Shown here: in pieces, positions 1 through 10,032 of the stretch
How positions within the stretch are numbered: position 1 is the first letter of the stretch
Layout: every line of letters begins with the position of its first letter
Source: Candidatus Accumulibacter similis
GTDB lineage: Bacteria; Pseudomonadota; Gammaproteobacteria; Burkholderiales; Rhodocyclaceae
Length of the DNA: 64,000 bases
Direction of reading: 5' to 3'
Assembly (NCBI GenBank): GCA_013347225.1
Contig: CP054595.1
Coordinates: 3,716,415 to 3,780,414, forward strand
Made by a program: the position numbers and the translations under genes
Notes under the pieces: model-generated
What the model was told of the DNA's origin: nothing
Seen by the model: only the letters and a program-made list of their open reading frames with translations
The model's database searches: none

Positions 1-411
1 GGCCACCGGCGTCCGGCGAACGAAGGCCTGCATCTTCTCCACGTCGTCGATGCCGATGCCGACGAACTGCACGCCGCGTGCCGAGTACTTCTCCTGCAGG
101 CGCGAGAACGCCGGCATTTCCTCGACGCACGGCGCGCACCAACTGGCCCAGTAATTGACCACCAGCACCTTGCCGCGCCACTGCGCGATCGCCTGCGGCT
201 TACCGGCGAGATCGGGCAGCGTCAGTGCCATGATCGCGTCGGCCATCGCCTGCCCCTGCTCCGGCGGCATGTTCGCACCCGAAATCAGGCCCGGCGGCAC
301 CGCGCCCGGCAGCCGTGCCGGCTGCAGCAGGCGATGACCGAGCCAGCCGATCGTCACCAGCGTTGCGATCCCGGCCGCCACAGCCAGCAGCAGCGCAGTC
401 TGTCGCCTCAT
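1..411 (-). CDS. TlpA/ResA-like membrane-anchored thioredoxin (3' end outside the window)
   Basis: Predicted envelope thiol-disulfide oxidoreductase or cytochrome-assembly factor. The start MRRQTALLLAVAAG gives an uncleaved or signal-anchor helix (about residues 5-28), followed by a TlpA-type domain with NYWASWCAPCVEEMPAF, so the CxxC active site (CAPC) is intact. The reading frame runs off the window at base 1, so the C-terminal part is not seen. Its ATG lies in a 4-bp ATGA overlap with the stop codon of the oxidase-like subunit upstream, so the two are almost certainly co-transcribed and translationally coupled. Thioredoxins of this type deliver copper or reduce heme-binding cysteines for oxidases, so a role in maturing that oxidase is a reasonable inference. 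Confidence 0.85.
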   Translation of the reverse strand, partial: MRRQTALLLAVAAGIATLVTIGWLGHRLLQPARLPGAVPPGLISGANMPPEQGQAMADAIMALTLPDLAGKPQAIAQWRGKVLVVNYWASWCAPCVEEMPAFSRLQEKYSARGVQFVGIGIDDVEKMQAFVRRTPVA

Positions 412-1772
412 TGCCGGCGCCCGGCGGACATCGCCCTGAGGCAGACCAGGACGAACATCAGCCCGCCGATGACGGCGATCAGTCCACCGAGTCCCATCAT
501 TCCCATGCCGATCTTCTGCGGCAGCGTCGTCAGGAACTGGTCGGCGCCGGCAACCTTGCGCTGCACGCCGTAGCCGCCGGACCAGGCGAGACCGAGGACA
601 TGGATCAACTGTCCGGCGCCATAGACGTACGGTTGCCAGACGGCCATCGCTCCCTCGGCGCGTGCGAAGCCGAGCACCGGCAGCAGGACGTAGGCGAGCC
701 CCATGAACGCCAGCGTCACACCGACCGTCGACCCGTGATAATGCGCCGGGATGACGACATTGACGCCGTGGATCAGGTAGCCAAGCGCGCCGCCAAGGAC
801 GAACAGGACGAAGGAGGCGATGAAGGCCGACCTCGCCGGATCGGCCGCCGCGCCGCGCGCGCGCCACAGCGCCAACGCTCCGGCCAGCAGCAGCGGCAGC
901 ATGTAGGGATGGCCCCAGATCATCAGCTTCGCGAACAGTTCGACATGCGGCAGCGAGCCGACCGGCACCAGCAGGTAGATGGCGATCACGGCCAGCAGGG
1001 GCAGCGCCGCGACGATGAACATCAGCGACTGCGCGCGAGGCGAGGCCGGCGCCGGTCTGCCGAGCGCAGCGGCGATCCACAGCCAGGCGACGACCATCAG
1101 TAGCGAATGCTGGAACTGCAGCGCGTGCCCGCCGCCCCAAAAGATCACCTCGTAGTAGATCTGCCCCTCGACCCACGGCACCAACAGCCACGAGACGAAG
1201 AACGCCGCCAGCGAGAGCAGCGCCGCCAGCGCCCCCAGGAAGGAGCCGAGGCGCAACGGGTCAGCGGCGAACGGCCGCGGCCAGGAGGTGAGCAGCGCAC
1301 GCACGACCGCCAGCAGCGAGCCGGCGCCGAAGATCCACAGCGAGGCAAAGAACAGCGGCTGCTCGAGAACCGGGATGTAGTTGTTGAGCACCGGCTGGGC
1401 GCCGGGAAAGAACGGCGACACCGTCATCAGCGCGGTACCCAGCGCCGCCAGACCGAAACCGCTCCAGCCGAGCCAGGCGAAACCTGGCCCACCGAGCGCC
1501 GACCAGACGACGACGGCGAAAGCCATGAACCAGACGGCCACCGACAGGTCGACGTGGACCACCAGCGCGGCGCGAAAGAGGTCCTTGAGCGGGAAGACGT
1601 CCTGGATCCCTGGCGTCCGCGACAGCACCAGCAGCACTGCCAGCAGACCGGAGCCGATCAGCGCCATCACCCCGAGCCACAGCCAGGCGCGCGCGAGTGC
1701 CACCGGTGTGCCGGCGACGGGCAGCGGCACGGCCACCCTTGCGGCGGGAAATGCTACCCCTTTTTCATCCAT
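408..1772 (-). CDS. heme-copper oxidase / cbb3-like cytochrome c oxidase subunit I family protein
   Basis: A polytopic membrane protein of 454 residues with about 12 hydrophobic segments. Candidate heme and copper ligands lie in VHVDLSVAVWFMAF, GGGHALQFQHSLLMV and HGVNVVIPAHYHGSTVG, the pattern of the cbb3/NOR branch of the oxygen-reductase superfamily. I chose the ATG at 1772 (MDEKGVAF) because upstream codons of the longer frame do not look membrane-like. No subunit II (CcoO) or cytochrome c subunit is visible upstream; the only partner is the overlapping TlpA-like gene. Members of this subunit-I-only group are often annotated as cbb3-type oxidase subunit I without biochemical proof, so terminal oxidase or NO reductase activity is inferred from the fold only. 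Confidence 0.75.
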   Translation of the reverse strand: MDEKGVAFPAARVAVPLPVAGTPVALARAWLWLGVMALIGSGLLAVLLVLSRTPGIQDVFPLKDLFRAALVVHVDLSVAVWFMAFAVVVWSALGGPGFAWLGWSGFGLAALGTALMTVSPFFPGAQPVLNNYIPVLEQPLFFASLWIFGAGSLLAVVRALLTSWPRPFAADPLRLGSFLGALAALLSLAAFFVSWLLVPWVEGQIYYEVIFWGGGHALQFQHSLLMVVAWLWIAAALGRPAPASPRAQSLMFIVAALPLLAVIAIYLLVPVGSLPHVELFAKLMIWGHPYMLPLLLAGALALWRARGAAADPARSAFIASFVLFVLGGALGYLIHGVNVVIPAHYHGSTVGVTLAFMGLAYVLLPVLGFARAEGAMAVWQPYVYGAGQLIHVLGLAWSGGYGVQRKVAGADQFLTTLPQKIGMGMMGLGGLIAVIGGLMFVLVCLRAMSAGRRQ

Positions 1773-2102
1773 GACTGCCTCGGCCGGGAAAAGCGGCAGA
1801 GTATACGGTGCGCAGGCCACCGTCGCCAAGCCGCAGCCGGCAACCCCGAAAGGCCACGGCACTGCGGGCGCTGCTCCTTGCCGCAAGACTGTCGCACCCG
1901 GCTGCAGACACTGCCGTCAAGGGATGACGGGACAGCCGCCGGGCGGCTGTTGACACCGCCTCGAGAACCATTTCCTCGCCTGCGCCAGGGCGATCGCGAC
2001 CACCGATCCGTCGCGCGGATGTCCCGTCGGCGGCCGCGAACGCCGCACTGCCAGCGTTCTCCGGCTTTCCGAATGACCGCCCCCGCAACCGAGAGTCCGA
2101 TC

Positions 2103-2363
2103 ATGAAAAGCCTGAGCAGCCATTTCATCGCCGCCTTGGTCGCGGTCTCGGCCATCGTCGCCGGTCGTCTGCCGGTCCTCGACGAGGTCAACTCTTCGCT
2201 GGTTGCCGCCAGGTCGGCAATCGTTGCCGGCGTACCGGCGCTCCTCGCCTGGAGCCGCATCGGCCTGCTCGAAACCTTCCGCTCGCGCGCCTCATGGGCG
2301 CCAGCAGGCCATGCCCGGCGCACCGTTGCCGGCGAGGGCGTCGCTCTCCCGTCGCGCGCCTAG
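2103..2363 (+). CDS. small hypothetical protein with N-terminal hydrophobic segment
   Basis: An 86-residue frame beginning MKSLSSHFIAALVAVSAIVAG, which looks like a signal peptide or single membrane anchor, in the gap between two minus-strand genes. Its stop codon overlaps the stop of the EamA transporter on the other strand. The C-terminal part is low-complexity Arg/Ala/Gly. I recognise no family, and the hydrophobic start is the only positive evidence. The remaining bases 1773-2102 hold nothing I can support. Confidence 0.3.
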   Translation: MKSLSSHFIAALVAVSAIVAGRLPVLDEVNSSLVAARSAIVAGVPALLAWSRIGLLETFRSRASWAPAGHARRTVAGEGVALPSRA

Positions 2364-3259
2364 CCGCGTCCCGCCAGAACGACGCCGGCGAGAACGAGGG
2401 CCGCACCGGCTAGCTGCGCCGCCGAAAGCGGCTCGTCAAGGACGAGCCAGCCGAAGAAGATGGTCAGCATCGGCCCCAGCGTGCCGATCAGCACCATCCG
2501 CTCAGGACCGATGCGGCGCACGGCAGCCGACTGCATGAAGGCCGGAACGACGGTCGACACGATCGCCATCGCGACGCCGTAGAGCAGCACCGGCAGCGGC
2601 TGCAGCAGCGTCGACAACGGCCGCGTCGCGAGAAAGTGCAGTTGCGTCGCCAGCGTCGACACCAGCATCGCCAGCGCGGTGAACCGCGCGGCGCCGAGAC
2701 GGGCGATCGCCGGACCGCTGCCGGCGACGTAGATCGCATAACACAGCGACGAGGCGAGGACGAAGGCACCACCGACGAGGACGGCATCGGTCTCGCCGGC
2801 AACGTGCAGGTCGTGCGCGAAGGCCAGCGCAATCCCGGCATAGGACAGCAGCAGCGAGGCGATCTCGCGCCGGCCAAGCCGCTTGCCCAGCCACAGCACG
2901 GCGATGATCAGGGTCAACGTCGGATAGGTGAACAGGATCAGCCGCTCGAGGCCGGCCGAGATGTACTGCAGGCCGAGGAAGTCGAGCATGCTCGCACCGT
3001 AGTAGCCGAGCAGACCGAGCAGCAACACCGCCAGCCAGTCCTGCCGCCGCAGCGGCGGCGCCGACCGGCTGGCGACGAAGCCCACCCAGAGGAAGGCCGG
3101 CAGCGAGAAGATCATGCGCAGCGAGAGCAGCGTCACTGCATCGACCGGTGCTGCCGCGTAGGCCAGCTTGACGAAGATCGCCTTCAGTGAGAAGCCGAGC
3201 GCCGCCAGCATCGCGAGGACGACGCCGACGCGTTCGGCGGACCAATTATTCCAGGGCAT
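2360..3259 (-). CDS. EamA/DMT-family transporter
   Basis: Inner-membrane drug/metabolite transporter of about 299 residues with ten predicted helices in two EamA repeats. The first spans roughly residues 10-145 and the second residues 155-295, including VLIGTLGPMLTIFFGWLVLDEPLS, split here as VLIGTLGPML and FFGWLVLDEPLS, a typical repeat end. The start at 3259 (MPWNNWSAERVG) is chosen because the helix begins about ten residues later; an in-frame Met at 3292 is also possible. It stands alone with no operon partner. The substrate cannot be predicted. Confidence 0.85.
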   Translation of the reverse strand: MPWNNWSAERVGVVLAMLAALGFSLKAIFVKLAYAAAPVDAVTLLSLRMIFSLPAFLWVGFVASRSAPPLRRQDWLAVLLLGLLGYYGASMLDFLGLQYISAGLERLILFTYPTLTLIIAVLWLGKRLGRREIASLLLSYAGIALAFAHDLHVAGETDAVLVGGAFVLASSLCYAIYVAGSGPAIARLGAARFTALAMLVSTLATQLHFLATRPLSTLLQPLPVLLYGVAMAIVSTVVPAFMQSAAVRRIGPERMVLIGTLGPMLTIFFGWLVLDEPLSAAQLAGAALVLAGVVLAGRG

Positions 3260-3463
3260 GCGGGGCAGTCGGAGCGGGCAAAGACGAATCATGCCGCCTC
3301 CGTCCGCCAGCGACAACCCGCAGCCCAGAGTGACGTACCGACCGCCGCCGTGCCGACGAACAGCCCGGCCGATCTGCCCGTTGCCCACGCGCGGCTGCGC
3401 TGCCACTCACCACTGGCCGGCGGCCGGTGCTAGCATGCTGTTGCGTCATCCGGACGGAACAGC

Positions 3464-4687
3464 ATGAACGGCATGGATCGCCCGCTGCGCCTACCCGCAG
3501 CCAGCAATCGGCAGCACAACGGCGTGCCGGCCGCTGCCGGGCCCGGCGGCGCGCCCGACTGGCTGGCTCCCGTCACGCTGCTCCTGCTGCTCCTGCTGAC
3601 CGCATGCGCCAGCCCTGGCCCGCCACCGCCCCCACCGTCGCCGGTGCTGGTCGCCGAGAGCACCTGGTGGCAGGTCGATCGCGATATCGCCGCTGCCGCA
3701 CGCGCAGCGACCGTACCAGCCGGCGAGCATGCCGGCGCGGCGATGGCGAAGTGGCGCCAGCGCGTGCAGCACTACTGCGAAACCGACTTCATCCCGTGGT
3801 TCACCAGCTACGGAACCCAGCAATGGCTGGCGATCAAGGTTGCGTGGTACCGGCTGGGCAACGAGGGAACGAGCGATCCGGCAGCCGGCAGACTCGCAGC
3901 CTACCTGCAGGAGCAGTACCAGGAGCGCGTCCTCGACCCGGTCGTTCGCGAGGTCGATCCGGCGGAGGTGCGGAAGACGGCGACGCGCATCTACCAGCGC
4001 ACCCTCGGCGCCGCGCTGACCGGCATCCGGCAACGCCACGCCGTTCCCGCCGACCAGTTCGACCGCCGCCTGCAGCGGATTCCGGCGATCTCGCTGGCGC
4101 CGCCGCCGGCACATGACGCGTCGCTCCTGCAGTTCATGCGGGCCGACCCGCTGGCCGCGCTGCCGGCCTACGGCGCCCTGCTCGACAGGATTCGCGCCGC
4201 TGCTGCCGACAGTGGCGGCACGGACGATTCGCGGCTGTCACCGGCGGCCCGTCGTGCCAGCGAGCAGGCGCTGACGCGTCTCACCACCAGCGGCGCCGCC
4301 AGCGCCGCCGCGGCGATCATCGGCGGCGTGCCGGGGGCGGTCATCACACTCGGCGCGTTCGGCGCCGGACTGGCCGCGCACGAGAAGCAGCGGCCGGAAA
4401 TCGAGGCCCAGTTGCGCGCCAACCTCGACGCCTCGCTGGCGGAGATGTGGTTCAGCCTGGTCGAGAACCCCGCCAGCAGCGTCATGGCAGCGGTTCATTA
4501 CCTGGCGACACGGATCGACGACGACCTCACGCCAGCGCGGCCGCAGCCGGTCGAACTCGCGCCCCGGCCGCAGGAAATCCTCCTGCCGGCAGCGCCGGGT
4601 CTCGACATCGAAGACCTGCACGAAGACGAAAGCCCGGATGAGGACGAAGACATCGATGAGGAAGACGATACGGAGCGGGAGCAGTGA
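3464..4687 (+). CDS. lipoprotein of unknown function with acidic C-terminal tail
   Basis: A 407-residue protein. A hydrophobic stretch around residues 36-46 ends in the lipobox LLTACAS, followed by a proline-rich spacer, so it is probably an envelope lipoprotein. Translation may start later than MNGMDRPL, since about 30 residues precede the hydrophobic core. The body is helical, with a glycine/alanine-rich hydrophobic segment around residues 285-310 (AIIGGVPGAVITLGAFGAGL) that could insert in a membrane. The last 30 residues are almost all Asp/Glu. I recognise no family. It lies alone between the EamA gene and a broken PIN-domain gene. Confidence 0.7.
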   Translation: MNGMDRPLRLPAASNRQHNGVPAAAGPGGAPDWLAPVTLLLLLLLTACASPGPPPPPPSPVLVAESTWWQVDRDIAAAARAATVPAGEHAGAAMAKWRQRVQHYCETDFIPWFTSYGTQQWLAIKVAWYRLGNEGTSDPAAGRLAAYLQEQYQERVLDPVVREVDPAEVRKTATRIYQRTLGAALTGIRQRHAVPADQFDRRLQRIPAISLAPPPAHDASLLQFMRADPLAALPAYGALLDRIRAAAADSGGTDDSRLSPAARRASEQALTRLTTSGAASAAAAIIGGVPGAVITLGAFGAGLAAHEKQRPEIEAQLRANLDASLAEMWFSLVENPASSVMAAVHYLATRIDDDLTPARPQPVELAPRPQEILLPAAPGLDIEDLHEDESPDEDEDIDEEDDTEREQ

Positions 4688-4773
4688 GCCGGTGACCACC
4701 GCCCGATGAGCGCGCCAAGCGATCGTGCAGGGGCTGCTTTGCCGGAACTTCCGGACTCCTTCCAGCGGCATGC

Positions 4774-5125
4774 ATGCGGCGAGCTGTTCGAGCAGGATGG
4801 TGCGGCCGAGATGGGCCACCTTGGCATGGTACCGGCGGTCGGCAGTGATCATGACCGCTTCGCTTTCGAACGCGGTCGGGTGGTACAGCGTGTCGACCAG
4901 GTGGTGTGACACGGGATGGCCAGCTCCGCGGCGCGACGATGAATCATTGGCGTATCGATGATCTGGATCCCTTCGAGCAGTTTCAGGTCGTCGAGGTCAG
5001 CGGCGACAGCGGCCGGCACGCGGCCCGTCAGTACGCTGGCCACGTCGGCTTTCCGGTGCGCCGACTGCGGCAGCGAGACTTCTGCCGCCCGCAGTCGAAG
5101 AAAGACTTCAACAACAATGATTTTT
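4774..5125 (-). pseudogene. broken PIN-domain (VapC-like) toxin gene
   Basis: Two minus-strand frames together read like a PIN-domain protein. The first has LDDLKLLEGIQIIDTPMIHR and then AELAIPCH. The second continues HHLVDTLYHPTAFESEAV and MITADRRYHAKVAHLG, the usual PIN C-terminus with its acidic residue in VDTLY and ITADRR. An extra dinucleotide near 4905-4909 (CAC-AC-CAC) shifts the frame; deleting two bases restores PCHHLVDTLYH. The N-terminal part with the first catalytic Asp is not recognisable, and no antitoxin gene is adjacent. It is therefore a dead remnant of a vapBC-type module. Confidence 0.6.
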
Positions 5126-5145
5126 CGTCGAGCAGGGCGCCGCAA

Positions 5146-5583
5146 GAATGTTCACAGTTGCCAATTTCGGTGACAGCAAGGTGAATCGCCGATCATCGAG
5201 CAGCCTCCGTACTCCTGCTGTGCCGCCCCCGACCTTGCAACCGGGCGGGTGATCATTGCTGCGCTCTCGCCGCCGCCTTCCCGACGGGTCCGGCAGGCAG
5301 CGACGGTCAGCAGTGGTCGAACTCTCTGCGACCCCACAACCGGGACGTTCCGCCGTTCAGCGAGACTCCCGAATCAGGCCCGAGCGCGATACTGAACACG
5401 TTCGGTCCGAGACGTGCTAGCATCCGCCCTCCTTGAAGCGCCACCCGTCAGTCTTGGCGCTTGTCCGATCTGGCCGGGCATTTCTGCCTTGCCTTGCCCA
5501 CAAATACCTGATTGTTTGCCCAGACTGGTTCGTGCATTGGCGATTCGTCACGCACGCAGGGTGAACGCATGGAGTCTTGACGC
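5146..5583. other. intergenic region before rhlE
   Basis: No credible coding frame. It is the presumed promoter and long 5' leader of the helicase gene; I could not identify a clear promoter or thermosensor structure by eye. Confidence 0.4.
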
Positions 5584-6894
<1,311 letters not shown>

Positions 6895-6976
6895 TCTCGG
6901 AAAACCGCAGGAATATGAGGCCGAACGTCGAGGCGGATCGGCAAACCTGGCAAGGTTGCAGAGCTGCTCGCCAGCC

Positions 6977-7375
6977 TCATTGCCCGGATGACTGACGCAA
7001 GCGCATCTGCTGCCCCAGATCCTTCTGCCGTTTCGCCACGCGCCGCCCGAATCTCGCCTGATTCCTGGTGCAGACCAGCGCATGCGGATTGCCGCGACGA
7101 TCGCTCCAGCCAATGAGCGCGTCGACGACGATAGCCGGCGTCACCGGCAAGGACTGCCTCCAGCCTGCTGTCGGCATTGCCGCAGCCGCACGTCGCCTGT
7201 TCGGCTGTCGCGACGAGCGCTTCCGTCTGTGCCGGCGGCAGCGGCAGGGCAATCAGGCCGACGCCGGCCACTTCCAGCCGCGGCGCGAAGATCTCGCGGC
7301 GGCCCGTGGCACAGAAATCACCGGGACGGCGGACGTGCTTGAGGATGTCGGCAAGGGTCAGGTTGGCCGTGACTT
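6977..7375 (-). pseudogene. degraded gene fragment, possibly a 2OG-Fe(II) oxygenase-like protein
   Basis: Two minus-strand frames look coding but cannot be joined. The upstream one (about 7200-7375) contains DILKHVRRPGDFCATGRREI and VAGVGLIALPLPPAQTEAL. The downstream one contains LPVTPAIVVDALIGWSDRRG and NPHALVCTRNQARF and ends at 6977. From memory, the first resembles the N-terminus and the second the C-terminus of a large family of 2OG-Fe(II)-oxygenase-like proteins, so a frameshift plus a large internal deletion would explain it. The identification is weak; the split coding signal is the observation. Confidence 0.35.
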
Positions 7376-7389
7376 GCCGTCTCGCGTGC

Positions 7390-7653
7390 TCAGCCGCCGC
7401 TCAGCGCCTGGACGATCATCAGCTCGCCGTCCGCCGCGAGCGGCGTCGACAGATCGAAGACCATCGCGCGCCGCCAGAAGATCCGCATGTGGCGGCGGAT
7501 CGCACCCTGCTCGTCGACCATCCGGAAGCGGATTCCCGGATACCGCCGGTCGAGGTCGTCGAGCACCGCGCCCACCGTCGCCCCTTCCGCCTCGACCCAC
7601 GCCCCGCCGGTGTAGGACTGCAGGGCGCTGGGAATCAGCACGCGCATCGCCAC
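7390..7653 (-). CDS. MoaD/ThiS-family ubiquitin-like sulfur carrier
   Basis: An 87-residue beta-grasp protein ending in ALSGG. The C-terminal Gly-Gly is what MoaD/ThiS carriers use for adenylation and thiocarboxylation. It lies 21 bp downstream of the BNR-repeat gene on the same strand, an arrangement I recall for this pair. No moaE, thiG or other cofactor gene is adjacent, so it may serve a specialised sulfur-transfer role rather than molybdopterin synthesis. Family assignment is strong, pathway assignment weak. Confidence 0.8.
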   Translation of the reverse strand: MAMRVLIPSALQSYTGGAWVEAEGATVGAVLDDLDRRYPGIRFRMVDEQGAIRRHMRIFWRRAMVFDLSTPLAADGELMIVQALSGG

Positions 7654-7674
7654 CTTCTCGCCCGATCGGTGGCG

Positions 7675-8814
7675 TTACCGTGGGTAAGCGATCTCGACCG
7701 CATAGATCTCGGGCAAGTGGCGCGCCAGCACCTCCCAGTGCGCGCCCTCGTCGCGGCTGAACCACAACTCGCCGCTCGTCGTGCCGAAGTACAGGCCGAC
7801 GGCATCGGCACGGTCGGCGCACATCGCCTGCCGTTTCACCGTCCACCACGCCTGCTCGCGCGGCATGCCCTGGTCCTGACGCTCCCACGAGTCGCCACCG
7901 TCGCGCGTGACATGGACCGCCGGCCGGCCGCCCGGGCTGGTGCGCGGCCAGACGTCCGAGGCGTCCATCGGCAGCACCCAGGCCACCCGGTCGTCGCGCG
8001 GATGCACTACCAGCGGGAAGCCGATGTCGCCGACATCCTGCGGCATCGTTGCGCCGATACGCCGCCAGCGGGTGTCGGGACGGTCGAGCCGGTAGATGCC
8101 GCAATGGTTCTGCTGGTAGAGCCGGTCGGGATTGCTTGGGCACAGGCGCACGCAGTGCGGGTCGTGGAAGCGGATGTCGCCCGGATCGAAACCCTCGACC
8201 ACCGCCATGCCATCGACCAGTGGCGCGAAGCTCTGCCCACCGTCGGTCGACTCGTGCACGCCGCCGCCCGACATCGCGAAGTAGAGGTGCCGCGGGTCCC
8301 GCGGATCGACGATGATCGAATGCAGCTTCGGCCCGTCGGGCGTGCCGTCCTGCTCCGTGCCGAACCATTCGCGGTAGCGCGGGTCGTCGTTGATGCACGA
8401 GAACGGCGCCCAGGTGTCGCCGCAATCGGCGGAGCGGAACAGGCCCTGCGGCGAGGTGCCGGCGTACCAGACGCCGGGCTCGCTGGCGTGCGCCGGCGCC
8501 AGCCAGAACGTATGGTCGACGCTGCGCGCGGCGAGCCCGTCCGTGGCCGGGCCGAAGGCCGGCGGCTTCGTCGCTTCCTGCCAGGTCTGGCCAAGGTCGG
8601 TCGAGTGGAAGATCGTCGGCCCCAGGTGTCCAGTCTTCGCCGCCGCCAACAGGGTGCGACCGTCGCGCGCATCGAGCACGAGGTGGTTGATGACGTGGCC
8701 GAGGAAATGCGGGCCGTCGGCGCGCCAGGACCGGCGCGCCGCATCACCGTGAAAAAGCCAGGCGCCCTTGCGCGTCGCCACCAGCAAGACCGGATTCACG
8801 CTCGTGTTCGTCAT
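7675..8814 (-). CDS. BNR/Asp-box repeat beta-propeller protein (exo-alpha-sialidase/VPS10-like)
   Basis: A 379-residue protein without a signal peptide. It carries at least five Asp-box motifs (S-x-D-x-G-x-x-W): STDLGQTW, SADCGDTW, STDGGQSF, TRDGGDSW and SRDEGAHW, spread evenly as expected for a six- or seven-bladed propeller. The ATG at 8814 (MTNTSVNPVLLVATRKG) was chosen because the first blade starts right after it. Sialidase activity is not implied, since the sialidase arginine triad is not evident and many such proteins are non-catalytic. It is followed by the MoaD-like gene and probably co-transcribed with it. Confidence 0.8.
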   Translation of the reverse strand: MTNTSVNPVLLVATRKGAWLFHGDAARRSWRADGPHFLGHVINHLVLDARDGRTLLAAAKTGHLGPTIFHSTDLGQTWQEATKPPAFGPATDGLAARSVDHTFWLAPAHASEPGVWYAGTSPQGLFRSADCGDTWAPFSCINDDPRYREWFGTEQDGTPDGPKLHSIIVDPRDPRHLYFAMSGGGVHESTDGGQSFAPLVDGMAVVEGFDPGDIRFHDPHCVRLCPSNPDRLYQQNHCGIYRLDRPDTRWRRIGATMPQDVGDIGFPLVVHPRDDRVAWVLPMDASDVWPRTSPGGRPAVHVTRDGGDSWERQDQGMPREQAWWTVKRQAMCADRADAVGLYFGTTSGELWFSRDEGAHWEVLARHLPEIYAVEIAYPR

Positions 8815-8916
8815 CCCGCATTCCTTTCCACCAACGCCAAACCTGCCACCGACGCTGCCGCCATGTCGCAGCAAAGGCACCGGACTCTCATCGCGCGCTG
8901 CCCGTCATCGACCTGT

Positions 8917-9372
8917 TCACACCGCGTCCGGCCCGGCCTCGCACAGTTCCCTGAGCACGGCCAGGGCTTTCGGCCAGGCATCGCGCAGGTAGTCCTCGAA
9001 CTCCGGCGCCGTGTCGCACTCGACCGATACCTCGGTCGCACCGTCGACGTCGCGGAAACGGTAGTTCTCGAACGCCGCACCCCAGGCCTTGACGGCAGCG
9101 CCGTCGGTATCTTCGACACCGTCCCGGATGATACCCAGATGGCGGATCGAAATGAACTCGTGCAACCGGTTCGCCACGATCTGCGCCACCATGCCGCCAC
9201 CGTCCGGCGACAGGAAGCGGATGCGCGCGCCCTCGTCCCAGGATCCCTCGTAGTACGAGCCCTCGCAGAAAGGCCGTGTCCACACGCGGTAGGTGGGGTC
9301 GTCGAGCATCGCGCGCCAGACGTGTGGCCGCGTCGCCTGGATGCGCACCGAGAATTCGAGTTTCGTGCTCAT
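8917..9372 (-). CDS. SRPBCC (START/AHSA1-like) domain protein
   Basis: A 151-residue single-domain protein starting MSTKLEFSVRIQATRPHVW. The N-terminal beta strand, the W-x-x-x-x-D-P segment (VWRAMLDDPTYRVWT) and the C-terminal long helix (AWPKALAVLRELCEAG) match the SRPBCC hydrophobic-pocket fold. Such proteins bind small ligands or act as Hsp90 co-factors; no ligand is predictable. It is encoded just upstream of the BNR-repeat gene with a gap of about 100 bp and may share its transcript. Confidence 0.8.
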   Translation of the reverse strand: MSTKLEFSVRIQATRPHVWRAMLDDPTYRVWTRPFCEGSYYEGSWDEGARIRFLSPDGGGMVAQIVANRLHEFISIRHLGIIRDGVEDTDGAAVKAWGAAFENYRFRDVDGATEVSVECDTAPEFEDYLRDAWPKALAVLRELCEAGPDAV

Positions 9373-10032
9373 GGTCTGCCCTCCCGCGGACACTCCTCCG
9401 CATCGTTCGTTTCGCGCCCCGTATTCGTCATGTCGATTTCTCCACTCAGTCCCGGTATACGGTGGCGAGCGTCCGGAAGCGGTCCATCCCCTCGCTCGGC
9501 GGCAAACCCAACGAGTTGGCAACGGAGGCGCCCCAGTCCCGACGGCGCAGCTCGCGCCGAGCCGACCAGGAAGGCGCATCGACCAATCCACAGCGTCTGC
9601 GCGAGAACGCAATTGAATGATCGCCAACCCGGCGATCAGTTCCCCGGTCTCGACCAAGGGGCCGTCACCGACGCTGCGCTCCTGACCCCGGTGCTGCACG
9701 CGCCGGCCTTGGCGCGTCGGTCGGTCATCCAGCCTCGCAGCCGTGCCTGCCGGAGGCCGCACGGCAGCGTACGCAAGCGGCTGACTCTCACGCCCGGCGC
9801 GGAAACGAATCGCGTCGCCGCCGCGGTCGCCGGCGCCAAGCTATCATACGCGCTCTTGGCGGCCGCCTGGCCGGGGCCGTTCAGCGCCGATCGTGACGAC
9901 CGGGCCCGCCAGCCGCCAAGCAAGCCATCCGTTCCGACCGACCGCCGAGCTGCCGACGCCCACAACGCGAGGCGCGCCCGGCGCGTGCGACACCGGCAAG
10001 GCAGACCCACCCCACCAGGCCAAGAAACGACC
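9373..10032. other. divergent intergenic region
   Basis: About 660 bp between the SRPBCC gene (minus) and the nitronate monooxygenase gene (plus). Open frames across it are compositionally random for this GC content and have no recognisable motif. Both flanking promoters presumably lie here. Confidence 0.4.

Noticed and set aside
7177..10032. The N-terminal extension of a 1301-residue plus frame ending in nitronate monooxygenase
   Set aside because: Antisense to the BNR and SRPBCC genes; the enzyme's own conserved start is at 10033.
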